DNA of 15,059 nucleotides from JBDGRJ01 sp042218065 (GTDB lineage: Bacteria > Patescibacteriota > Patescibacteriia > Magasanikbacterales > UBA922), in assembly GCA_042218065.1 (NCBI GenBank), contig JBDGRL010000067.1:1-15059 (forward strand). Direction: 5' to 3'. The notes beneath the pieces are model-generated. The model saw only the letters and a list, made by a program, of their open reading frames with translations. It made no database searches and was not told the origin of the DNA. Below, in pieces: positions 6,708 through 13,067 of the stretch; the first letter of the stretch is position 1; each line of letters starts with the position of its first letter. Made by a program: the position numbers and the translations under genes.

Positions 6708-8129
6708 ATGCGCAATGGAAAAAAACCTGAAATTTCAAATCAAGATGACCACAGGGGTAATTATGAAGTAAGTGATCACAGAATTGATCATGATAGTGAA
6801 ACAGAACAAGATAACTCTACTGGAGGACGTGAAGGGAGTGGTTATGAAATCAAGCGTAATAGAGAAAAAGGGGTGAAGAATGAAAATGAAATTTCAAAGG
6901 AAAGCATATCAAACGGTATTGACAGCTTAGCTTTTAACATGGATTATTATGCTAACTTAGAATATGGTCCTTATCCAGATCCATTTGAATATATAGAGGA
7001 CTTAGAAAATCGTATTGAGTCTGCTTTCAAACAAGAAGGGGTTATATCTGAAAAGGAAAAACAAGAATTAACGGTGGAGCTAGAGGAGCAAAAGAAAAAA
7101 TTAATTGGTTACATGTTAGGCTTTGTAGAAAATGAACTACTTTCTAAATTCTCTACTGAAAAAGGTCGTTTTAGTCCTGATCTAGCCAGAAGAGATTGTG
7201 AAGAGTATCTTGGAAAAGTAAAAGAGATCATTTCTCAATATGAAAAGAGTTTGAATTCTATAAAGAAAAGAGAATATTCTAAGAAAATATCATCTTTAGA
7301 AGAAAAGATAGAAAAATACTACAATGAACCCTCCGCCTATGACATAGAAAAAAAGTGTTCCCAAATAGAAGCAGAGCTGATGAAAATAAAAAAAGAGCAA
7401 TTTAGTGATAAATTACTTAAGATTAATAAAAAAAGTTGGTCTGATCTTGAGCACAAATTTATTTCAGTTGAACCAATTCGTTCTCGTCTAAATGATATTG
7501 AGGCTGATATTATTGAGTTGAGTGATTCAGAAAAAATGCAAGATATTGAAGATAGTGTAGTAAAAAAAGATGTAGAATTAGAAATAAATAATTTGGAAGA
7601 TTTTGTAAATCAACTGAAAGACTCTATTACATTTTTGGAAAAGTATTATAAGCTCAATACTCTAGCTGATAAATATAAAAGAGGAGATGTAGAGGAGTCG
7701 GATGTTTTAGAAGCTTATCAAGAGATGGAGGATATATATCACAATTACTATAAAGAACCGTGGACTGAAAAAGATATAAGTTACGGTAAAAGAGATGGAG
7801 AAGGAATGGATGGTGTAAGAACTGTAGCTAGGAAAAAAATTACAGACTTAGGAATCAAGAATTTTGGTTATTCAGAAGGTGAATCACAAAAGACATCCAA
7901 TTCGGAGGCGCAAAAAAATGAAACAAAGGCTGATTTTTTAAATACGCTTAATCTGTCCCAGTCTGAATTGTCGGACTTGTCTCAAGGGGAGGCCTGGGAA
8001 AGAATAAAAGAACAAAGAGATAAACTTGCTTTAAAATACCACCCTGATATGGGTGAGGTCGCAGATGAAAAAAGAATGAAAGAGATTAATACGGCTTATG
8101 ATGAATTGAAGGAGTTTTTTAATCAATAA
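6708..8129 (+). CDS. coiled-coil protein with C-terminal J domain (paralogue 1)
   Basis: The 473-aa protein has a polar, probably disordered N-terminus (residues 1-70) containing a GGREG motif. A long, charged helical region follows (about 85-400), with segments such as KEKQELTVELEEQKKK and SLEEKIEKYYNEPSAYDIEK. A compact C-terminal domain (about 408-473) completes it. That domain reads as a J domain: helix I (ADFLNTLNLSQSEL), helix II (RIKEQRDKLALKYHPD), the HPD tripeptide at 445-447, and helix III (KRMKEINTAYDELKEFF). J domains stimulate the ATPase of DnaK/Hsp70, so this may be a co-chaperone that brings DnaK to an unknown client. Most J proteins carry the domain at the N-terminus. It is clearly paralogous to the next gene; both share the DLEHKFIS/ELDHKFIS segment. 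No signal peptide or membrane span is seen. It lies 26 nt after gap and has no SD. Confidence 0.8.
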   Translation: MRNGKKPEISNQDDHRGNYEVSDHRIDHDSETEQDNSTGGREGSGYEIKRNREKGVKNENEISKESISNGIDSLAFNMDYYANLEYGPYPDPFEYIEDLENRIESAFKQEGVISEKEKQELTVELEEQKKKLIGYMLGFVENELLSKFSTEKGRFSPDLARRDCEEYLGKVKEIISQYEKSLNSIKKREYSKKISSLEEKIEKYYNEPSAYDIEKKCSQIEAELMKIKKEQFSDKLLKINKKSWSDLEHKFISVEPIRSRLNDIEADIIELSDSEKMQDIEDSVVKKDVELEINNLEDFVNQLKDSITFLEKYYKLNTLADKYKRGDVEESDVLEAYQEMEDIYHNYYKEPWTEKDISYGKRDGEGMDGVRTVARKKITDLGIKNFGYSEGESQKTSNSEAQKNETKADFLNTLNLSQSELSDLSQGEAWERIKEQRDKLALKYHPDMGEVADEKRMKEINTAYDELKEFFNQ

Positions 8130-8166
8130 AAAATTTCTAATAAGTAAATAATTAACAAAGAATATT

Positions 8167-9571
8167 ATGAATGACGGTGAAGGTTCGCGTACGGACCCAG
8201 ATTTATATAATTCCGGAGAAAGTGGTTTCAGTTATGAAACAGGAGCAGAAGAAGGTGATTATGAAACTTATGATATTGAGGTTAGTGAACACAGAATGGG
8301 GGGGTGGTCGTGAAGGAGTCTCTGAACAAGAACAGCAAAAAGAAATTGATTCAGTTAGAGAACAAATAGAACGTGTTGTAGGGGAAATTAAATATTGGTA
8401 TGACCATCAAGGTCATCCAAACATGGATTTGAGACCAAACCCTTTAGGAAAAATTAAAGATGTGGAGAGAGAAATCGAAAGTTTAGATTATTTTTATGTT
8501 TCTCAAGATGTTAAACAAGAGTTGTATCAAGAACTGATGGAGCAAGCATCTTGTGTTTTCGATGAGATGGTTGATTATGTTGAGTGGTATTTTTTTAAGA
8601 ATATGCCTGAGTATAATGAAGATTCAGATAAAGACTTTGCAGAATTGGTGGAGGACTGTGAAAGCTATTTGGATCAGCTTGAGAATTATGCAGAAGAGTT
8701 TGACTTAGTTTTTGCTACCAGTCGGGTAGATGATTTACAAGAAGACTTTGAATTATATAGAGAAAAACCTAATGCCTATAAGATAGAGCTGATAAAAGAT
8801 GAGTTGCACCAAATAAAAGAAGAGGACTTTTCAGAAAAGTTATTTTCTTGGGGGAAAAATGGTCTTGAGTTGGATCATAAATTTATCTCAGCCGACTCAG
8901 TGAGGTCTAAATTGGAAAATGCTCGAGAGCGGTTGGGTAATATAGAAGAGACATTAGACATAGAGTATGACGAAGATGTTGATCGGGAGGAACTTTCAGA
9001 TAAAGATAGGCTGAATGAAAAAGCTGAATGGAGACTGGAAACTGCTGAAAATTTTGTAGAGCAATTAGAAGATGCGCTGAAAGTGTTAGAACTTTATTAT
9101 GAGTTTCAGACATTGGCAAACAAGTTTGATCGAGGTGGGGAGAATAAGGATAGAGTTTTAGATAAATATAATGAGATAATGAATATAATTAATTCATATT
9201 ACAATTCGGAATCTGTAAATATGGCAGGCTTAAGTAATACTTTAAGAGCTGGAGAAGGTATGAGAAAAATTAAAAAATTAGCCAATATAATTTTAAAGGA
9301 TCTTGGTTTGAGTTCTAAATCTAGCTATAAACAAGAGAGTGTAGATCGTAAATACAGTACTGATGTATCAAAATATCTACAACAGCTCGGATTCTTCAAA
9401 CAAGAACTTGCCAATTTAAATTCAGAAGAAATAATAGAAAAACTGAAAAAGAGAAAGCGCGAACTTTCTCTAAAGTTTCATCCAGATTTGAATAATGAAA
9501 CAGGAAACGAAGAAAAAATGAAAGAAATAAATAGAGCTTATGATAAATTAGCAGAATATTATTCAGAGTAA
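8167..9571 (+). CDS. coiled-coil protein with C-terminal J domain (paralogue 2), frameshifted in a G7 tract
   Basis: As sequenced, the long frame can start only at 8171 (466 aa), but its first 40 residues are basic and hydrophobic, unlike the rest. In the frame of ATG 8167 the codons give an acidic N-terminus (MNDGEGSRTDPDLYNSG, later YDIEVSEHRMGG) that resembles the first paralogue (NYEVSDHRIDHD), then a TGA at 8311. Removing one G from the run 8298-8304 joins the frames into a 467-aa protein with the shared GGREG motif. The body is helical and aligns with paralogue 1 through EDFSEKLF, ELDHKFIS and FVEQLEDALKVLELYYEF. The C-terminal J domain carries HPD (residues 437-439 of the 8171 frame) in LSLKFHPDLNN and ends in KEINRAYDKLAEYY. 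Likely a DnaK co-chaperone. The G tract may be a sequencing error, a phase-variable site or a real lesion. Confidence 0.72.
8298..8304 (+). other. seven-G homopolymer at the frameshift point
   Basis: GGGGGGG interrupts the reading frame that starts at 8167. Six Gs would give codons for M-G-G-G-R-E-G-V-S, in agreement with GGREG in the upstream paralogue. Seven Gs lead to TGA at 8311-8313. Confidence 0.75.
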
Positions 9572-9575
9572 TTTT

Positions 9576-10433
9576 GTGTCTGTAGTGCACATTAAGCAAG
9601 AAATTACAACTAAAGAAGATGGCACAAAAATATGCATAGTAAACCATAAGGGAGAAGATTATTTTTTGAAGAATTATAAAAATGAAGCCAAGGCAGAGCG
9701 AGAGTATATCAACCAAAAGTTTTTTTATAACTTAGCCCAAGAGCATGATACAGGTTTTAATTTTTTAGAACCTAAAAATACTGGAGATAAAATATTTTAC
9801 CCTGCGTTAAAAGAAGATTTCAAATGGTTGGCACCAGGATCTAGCATGGAAGATGAGCTAGTAGAGCTTCAGGGGTATCTTGAATCAATGCTTGAGTTTT
9901 TTAAGTTTTGTCAACGGAGAATTGATTTTGAAGATCTGCCAGAAGAAATACAACATCGGTACGACCAGAAGGGCGACCAGCATTATCTAGACAATTTTGA
10001 TAAAGATAGTGAATATTTAGAAGATCAGGATCTAATGAGTACAGCAGAGAAAAACAACCTCAGAGATGTGCTTGTTACAAATGTAGACCAAAGAGCATTT
10101 CAGCATCATGATGTAGTGCCGTGGCATATGGCTAAAAATAAAGAGAGCGGTGAGATAATACTCGTGGATGCTGAGTGGGCCGACTGGTCTTTGTGGGCGT
10201 ATGATATTGCCTACTATATTTTACAGATGGTTGGATATGCGGACCAAGTGGAAGATGCAGAGACGGTATATAAAAAGGTAAAACAAGAGTGTTCAAATAA
10301 AGATAATTTTGATGAATTACTACACTGTGCTTTAGTTTATCGTGGCACGAGACTAGCTGCAGAGCTTCATCGGGCAGGTAAAAAGAAAAACTTAGATAAA
10401 GTGGTTGAGATAACTATTAAAGGTAGGTTGTAA
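9576..10433 (+). CDS. kinase-fold protein resembling aminoglycoside/choline phosphotransferases
   Basis: The 285-aa protein shows the outline of the APH/protein-kinase-like fold. There is a candidate beta-3 lysine, K32, in DYFLKNYKNEAKAEREY, and E43 could be the helix-C glutamate. A catalytic-loop-like segment QHHDVVPWHM has D179 as possible base. ILVDAEWADW has D198 as possible metal ligand, followed by WAYDIAYYILQMVG, which resembles the helix after the metal motif in these enzymes. The residue five after D179, usually Asn, is H184. Small-molecule phosphotransfer is the simplest guess, but substrate and activity are unknown. The start is a GTG 4 nt after the preceding stop, suggesting translational coupling with the J-domain genes; no in-frame ATG lies before the upstream TAG at 9549. 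There is no membrane span. Confidence 0.6.
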   Translation: MSVVHIKQEITTKEDGTKICIVNHKGEDYFLKNYKNEAKAEREYINQKFFYNLAQEHDTGFNFLEPKNTGDKIFYPALKEDFKWLAPGSSMEDELVELQGYLESMLEFFKFCQRRIDFEDLPEEIQHRYDQKGDQHYLDNFDKDSEYLEDQDLMSTAEKNNLRDVLVTNVDQRAFQHHDVVPWHMAKNKESGEIILVDAEWADWSLWAYDIAYYILQMVGYADQVEDAETVYKKVKQECSNKDNFDELLHCALVYRGTRLAAELHRAGKKKNLDKVVEITIKGRL

Positions 10434-10456
10434 TTTTAAAAAACGCTTAAACCTAC

Positions 10457-10508
10457 TAAGTGAGATGTTTTATTTTTGTAACATATTGTGTTACAATAAA
10501 GTCACTTA
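10457..10508. repeat. outer inverted repeat flanking the toxin-antitoxin promoter
   Basis: TAAGTGA (10457-10463) is the exact reverse complement of TCACTTA (10502-10508). The arms enclose the inner palindrome but are not centred on it. They may be a second operator half-site pair or chance. Confidence 0.35.
10476..10497 (+). promoter_or_regulatory. toxin-antitoxin promoter overlapped by a palindromic operator
   Basis: TTGTAACA (10476-10483) and TGTTACAA (10489-10496) form a perfect inverted repeat with a five-base centre. Its right arm is part of an extended -10, TGTTACAAT (10489-10497). The start would be near 10504, about 21 nt before the antitoxin ATG. Ribbon-helix-helix antitoxins commonly bind such palindromes and repress their own operon; autoregulation is inferred from this layout. 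Confidence 0.6.
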
Positions 10509-10524
10509 AATAAACAAATACACC

Positions 10525-10740
10525 ATGAGAGCAAATATAAATATATCCATTCCTGAAAAAATGAAAGAAGAAGTAGATCAGATGGTAGAAGATGGTGGTT
10601 ATGCCTCACGCAGCGAGCTTATACGTGAAGCTTTACGTAATTGGGACAAGTATCAATTTTGGAGCAAAGATGAACTAAAATCTAAAAAGACAGCCACCTC
10701 TAAAGAAAAACTGGATGATACTGATTATACTCAATGGTAG
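10525..10740 (+). CDS. ribbon-helix-helix antitoxin
   Basis: The 71-aa protein has the CopG/ParD/MazE-type ribbon-helix-helix pattern. A short N-terminal strand (ANINISIPEKM) would pair in the dimer to contact DNA. Helix A (KEEVDQMVEDGG), a turn with Y-A-S-R-S, and helix B (ELIREALRNWDKY) follow. The tail (residues 46-71, SKDELKSKKTATSKEKLD and on) is polar and probably unfolded until it binds the toxin. The gene overlaps the next ATG by 7 nt, as is common in type II toxin-antitoxin pairs. It would neutralise the MazF-like ribonuclease and repress the operon through the palindrome at 10476-10496. There is no SD, and it ends in TAG. MazF paired with an RHH antitoxin is known from the B. subtilis EndoAI/EndoA system. 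Confidence 0.88.
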   Translation: MRANINISIPEKMKEEVDQMVEDGGYASRSELIREALRNWDKYQFWSKDELKSKKTATSKEKLDDTDYTQW

Positions 10741-11051
10741 GATCATTATTTCTTGCAAAAATATACTTTACGGATGAAAAAGGCTTTAAAATTAGACCGA
10801 TTTTGATTATAGGAGAAAACCAGTTTTCGGATTATTTAGTTTTACCCTTAACTACTAATTTCAGTATCGATGGTCCAAAGATAACCAGTAATGATTTGCA
10901 TAAAGGGAACCTGAAGAGAAAATCAATAGTAGTTGTAGATAAACTACTAACTGTCCATGAGAATTTGCTCCATAGGAAACTAGGAGAGATTGAAAGCGAG
11001 ACTCTGGAAAAGATAAAAGTAAGTTTCTGTGAGAAAATGGGGTGCAATTAA
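10734..11051 (+). CDS. MazF/PemK-like mRNA interferase toxin
   Basis: The 105-aa length and motif order fit the MazF/PemK/EndoA family of ribosome-independent endoribonucleases. Features are an N-terminal GSLFLAKI strand and an IRPILII strand with R21 as the likely catalytic arginine. LVLPLTTN follows, where family members have a conserved Thr or Ser. The end is SIVVVDKLLTVHENLLHRKL with a closing helix GEIESETLEKIKVSF. Released from its antitoxin it would cut mRNA at short motifs and stop growth; the cleavage site cannot be predicted. The ATG overlaps the antitoxin stop, implying coupled translation. The T tract of the facing minus-strand terminator overlaps its stop codon. Confidence 0.85.
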   Translation: MVGSLFLAKIYFTDEKGFKIRPILIIGENQFSDYLVLPLTTNFSIDGPKITSNDLHKGNLKRKSIVVVDKLLTVHENLLHRKLGEIESETLEKIKVSFCEKMGCN

Positions 11052-11099
11052 AAACGCCCGAGATCCGCACTTAGAGTGCTGGGTGCGAATCCGGGCGTT
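11050..11099 (-). terminator. intrinsic terminator of the minus-strand membrane-protein gene
   Basis: AACGCCCG (11053-11060) pairs with CGGGCGTT (11092-11099). The stem continues through GATCCGCAC (11062-11070) and GTGCGAATC (11083-11091) with one mismatch and one bulge. On the minus strand the stem is followed by five Ts (11054-11050). On the plus strand no T run follows, so it acts mainly for the minus-strand gene, whose stop is at 11120-11122. Confidence 0.85.
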
Positions 11100-11119
11100 C
11101 TCAGTGTCCTCCCTAGATA

Positions 11120-11503
11120 TTATTTCCACTGGCATTTTTCGTATTTTGCAGTATAGTTGATCAGTTTCTTTTTTTTGCACTTGCACCCTTTCGGTAGGGT
11201 GACAAATATTTTGCTTTTTTCTTCAGAGTCAGGGTAATTTCCTATAGCATTTTTCTTTCCGATGCAGGTCTTGACTTCGAAGCCGCGTGTATGCTCGACT
11301 TTGACTGGGTTTCCTGTTGTAAGGAATGCACAAAGAAGTATTCCGGAAAAAATGAGTAACGCCATTCCTAATCCAAGTACAATTGATTGTAATCCAGACG
11401 CAGATTGTACTCCTCTAGTTGAAGGGATTATAGAGATTGAAAGGATTATAAAGAACCCTAAAACACTTGAACAGATGAATCCTAGAAGTTGTAAATGTGA
11501 CAT
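11120..11503 (-). CDS. small two-TM membrane protein with Cys/Lys-rich tail, unknown function
   Basis: The function is not recognised. With the ATG at 11503 the product has 127 aa. It has two hydrophobic segments, about 4-26 (LQLLGFICSSVLGFFIILSI) and 39-62 (QSIVLGLGMALLIFSGILLC). A polar C-terminal half follows, ending in a basic and Cys-rich tail (KGCKCKKKK, then KCQWK). This start is preferred over an ATG 54 nt upstream because GGAGG sits 5 nt before it, and the upstream ATG lies inside the 5' hairpin near the predicted transcription start. The gene is an isolated unit with promoter, hairpin leader, SD and terminator, convergent with mazF and divergent from pgk. The tail might bind metal or nucleic acid, but nothing shows this. 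Confidence 0.75.
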   Translation of the reverse strand: MSHLQLLGFICSSVLGFFIILSISIIPSTRGVQSASGLQSIVLGLGMALLIFSGILLCAFLTTGNPVKVEHTRGFEVKTCIGKKNAIGNYPDSEEKSKIFVTLPKGCKCKKKKLINYTAKYEKCQWK

Positions 11504-11508
11504 CTTTT

Positions 11509-11513
11509 CCTCC
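11509..11513 (-). promoter_or_regulatory. strong Shine-Dalgarno deciding the start
   Basis: On the minus strand GGAGG (11513-11509) is followed by AAAAG and the ATG at 11503. It is the stronger of the two SDs in the window. Confidence 0.85.
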
Positions 11514-11536
11514 GTGCTTTGGGGGTGAAGGAACGA

Positions 11537-11557
11537 ATGATCCCGTAACAGGATCAT
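11537..11557 (-). other. 5' leader hairpin of the membrane-protein mRNA
   Basis: ATGATCC (11537-11543) pairs with GGATCAT (11551-11557) around a seven-base loop. The predicted start near 11554 places this hairpin at or very close to the mRNA 5' end, about 25 nt before the SD. Such a structure could stabilise the transcript or influence initiation. Confidence 0.5.
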
Positions 11558-11560
11558 AAA

Positions 11561-11591
11561 ATTGTAGCAAATATATATATATCGATGTCAA
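11561..11591 (-). promoter_or_regulatory. promoter of the membrane-protein gene
   Basis: On the minus strand TTGACA (11591-11586) and the extended -10 TGCTACAAT (11569-11561) are separated by a 19-nt, AT-alternating spacer. That spacer is longer than optimal, but the consensus -35 and the TG extension both support it. Confidence 0.65.
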
Positions 11592-11674
11592 GCTAAGCTG
11601 GATTTTTTGAATAGATTGTGCTGAGTTTAGTATTTTTCTGAGTATATAAAATGTATCTAAGTTAGTTTTTGAGA

Positions 11675-11757
11675 ATAATATTGCTAAAATTAAGAAAAAA
11701 TTAGATATAACCCTGCTAAAATTGAAGTCTAGCTAAGAATAACCCTGCTAAAATTGA
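11675..11757 (+). repeat. three direct repeats at exact 32-bp spacing before pgk
   Basis: The nonamer TGCTAAAAT begins at 11682, 11714 and 11746, each 32 bp apart. Copies 2 and 3 agree over 19 nt (ATAACCCTGCTAAAATTGA, at 11707-11725 and 11739-11757). Copy 1 (11675-11693) matches 15 of these 19. The sequence between cores is not conserved. The core has the form of an extended -10 (TG, one base, TAAAAT), so the copies may be tandem promoters or sites for a protein bound on one DNA face. The rest of the 11592-11846 interval is AT-rich without other clear structure. Confidence 0.8.
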
Positions 11758-11809
11758 GAATCAAATCTATTTAGTAATTATCAAGTATATATCTTTATTT
11801 TATTAACTT

Positions 11810-11818
11810 TGTTATAAT
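11810..11818 (+). promoter_or_regulatory. extended -10 promoter of pgk
   Basis: TGTTATAAT gives a perfect -10 with TG extension and no recognisable -35. Transcription would start near 11825, about 22 nt before the ATG, without an SD. It lies 64 bp (twice 32) after the last repeat core at 11746. Confidence 0.65.
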
Positions 11819-11846
11819 TGAACCCTCTAGGTAGTTGTAATATCAA

Positions 11847-13028
11847 ATGAAAACAATAAAAGACATAGAAAATCTAGCAGGCAAAAAAGTACTTTTGAGA
11901 GCAGACTACAACGTATCTATAGATAATGGAGAAGTTCAAGACGATAGAAAATTAAAAGCTTCTCTCCCGACCTTAGCGTATCTACTAGATCGTAAAGCAA
12001 GAATTATATTAATGACCCATCTGGATCGTCCGGGTGGTGAAGTGGTAGAAACTCAGAGGGTTGATCCGATAGCTGAAAAGCTGTCTGATTTTTTAGGTCA
12101 ATCAGTAAAAAAGCTGGATGAGTACTCAGGAGAAAAAGTGGAGTCTGAGATAGATAATATGGATGAAGGAGGTATAGTAATGTTGGAGAATATTCGCTTT
12201 TCACCTGATGAGAGGGAAAATAGCGGCAAACTTGCTCAAAGTTTGGCTGATCTAGCGGATATTTTTGTGTTTGATGGCTTTGGTGTGGCACACCGAGATC
12301 ATAGCTCGGTAAGCGGTGTTGCGGAAAGTTTAGACAGCTATGCAGGACTTCTGGTTAAAAAAGAGGTGAAGAATCTGGATAAAGTTCTCTCTGAGCCGAG
12401 CCGCCCTCTCTCTTTGGTTATGGGGGGAGTGAAGGTCGAGACCAAGCTGCCGGTGATCGAAAAGCTCCAGGATAAAACGGACTATATGATGGCCGGCGGT
12501 GGGATTTTAAACACCTTTTTAGCTTCGGAAAATATAGATATAGGCGATTCAGTGTATAATAAAGACTTGCTCGAGCATGCCAACGAGCTATATCAGCTCG
12601 AAGAGATCATCAAACCTTTAGATGTAACTGTGGCCAGCACTCAATACAAAAACCGCAGGGTAGAGTACATACGGGACGATACGGCTAAGCTATGTTCAAA
12701 AGGTGAGCAGATATTGGATCTTGGGCCTGAAACTATAGGCCGATATCAAGACTATATCGAGCAATCCAAAACCGTAATTTACAATGGAGCCATGGGGTTG
12801 TTTGAGCAGTCACCCTTTCATCTGGGAACACAGGCAATTTTGGAGAGTATAGCTAAAGTTGCAGGTAGAGATGATACTTTTACTGTCTTGGGGGGTGGAG
12901 AGACGGTGCAATCTTTAAGTTTGATCGATGATAGTAGTGATATTGATTTCATCTCCTCTGGCGGCGGGGCAATGCTGCATTATTTGTCTGGAAAGGAACT
13001 TCCCGGTCTTAAGCATTTGTCTGATTAA
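11847..13028 (+). CDS. pgk: phosphoglycerate kinase
   Basis: PGK converts 1,3-bisphosphoglycerate and ADP to 3-phosphoglycerate and ATP, using the product of the GAPDH encoded at 5695. At 393 aa it has the usual length and all main signatures. These are RADYNV (18-23), THLDRPGG (57-64), ENIRFSPDERENSG, FDGFGVAHRDHSSVSG, GGVKVETKLPVI with K196 and K200, YNGAMGLFE (312-320), GGGET (349-353) and SSGGGAMLHYL near the end. Several are altered relative to common PGKs: SHLGRP is THLDRP, WNGPMG is YNGAMG, and GGGD is GGGE. The fold and key basic residues remain, so it is probably active. The protein is acidic. The start follows an extended -10 promoter and lacks an SD. Confidence 0.95.
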   Translation: MKTIKDIENLAGKKVLLRADYNVSIDNGEVQDDRKLKASLPTLAYLLDRKARIILMTHLDRPGGEVVETQRVDPIAEKLSDFLGQSVKKLDEYSGEKVESEIDNMDEGGIVMLENIRFSPDERENSGKLAQSLADLADIFVFDGFGVAHRDHSSVSGVAESLDSYAGLLVKKEVKNLDKVLSEPSRPLSLVMGGVKVETKLPVIEKLQDKTDYMMAGGGILNTFLASENIDIGDSVYNKDLLEHANELYQLEEIIKPLDVTVASTQYKNRRVEYIRDDTAKLCSKGEQILDLGPETIGRYQDYIEQSKTVIYNGAMGLFEQSPFHLGTQAILESIAKVAGRDDTFTVLGGGETVQSLSLIDDSSDIDFISSGGGAMLHYLSGKELPGLKHLSD

Positions 13029-13030
13029 TG

Positions 13031-13039
13031 TGTTATAAT
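13031..13039 (+). promoter_or_regulatory. extended -10 promoter between pgk and the SIMPL gene
   Basis: TGTTATAAT starts 3 nt after the pgk stop and is identical to the nonamer before pgk. The start would be near 13046, about 22 nt before the ATG at 13068. No -35 is clear. The SIMPL gene and enolase could be transcribed from here as well as by read-through from pgk. Confidence 0.55.
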
Positions 13040-13067
13040 TAACTCAAGTAATTAGTAATTTAATTTT

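Noticed and set aside
8311..8313. UGA read as glycine (code 25), which would carry the 8167 frame past this codon
   Set aside because: The continued frame soon meets more TGA codons and shows no homology, whereas the +1 frame restores the paralogue's motif. All other genes are open without UGA recoding.
9396..9716. Minus-strand hydrophobic frame of 106 codons across the junction of the second J-domain gene and the kinase-like gene
   Set aside because: It is the antisense of AT-rich, Lys/Glu-rich codons, which yields Phe/Leu runs. Both overlapping plus-strand genes are better supported.
11053..11099. tRNA 3' half or attachment site, because of the string GTGCGAATCCGGGCG
   Set aside because: The T-loop consensus is not met, no acceptor or anticodon arms can be built upstream (that DNA codes for the toxin), and the element is fully explained as a minus-strand terminator.
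11504..11557. Longer N-terminus for the membrane protein from the ATG at 11557
   Set aside because: That ATG lies inside the 5' hairpin at the predicted transcript end and has no SD, while GGAGG is placed correctly for the ATG at 11503.
11675..11757. Short CRISPR-like array, because of the regular 32-bp spacing
   Set aside because: The conserved part is only about 19 nt and the intervals between copies are about 13 nt, too short for spacers. No cas genes are present.
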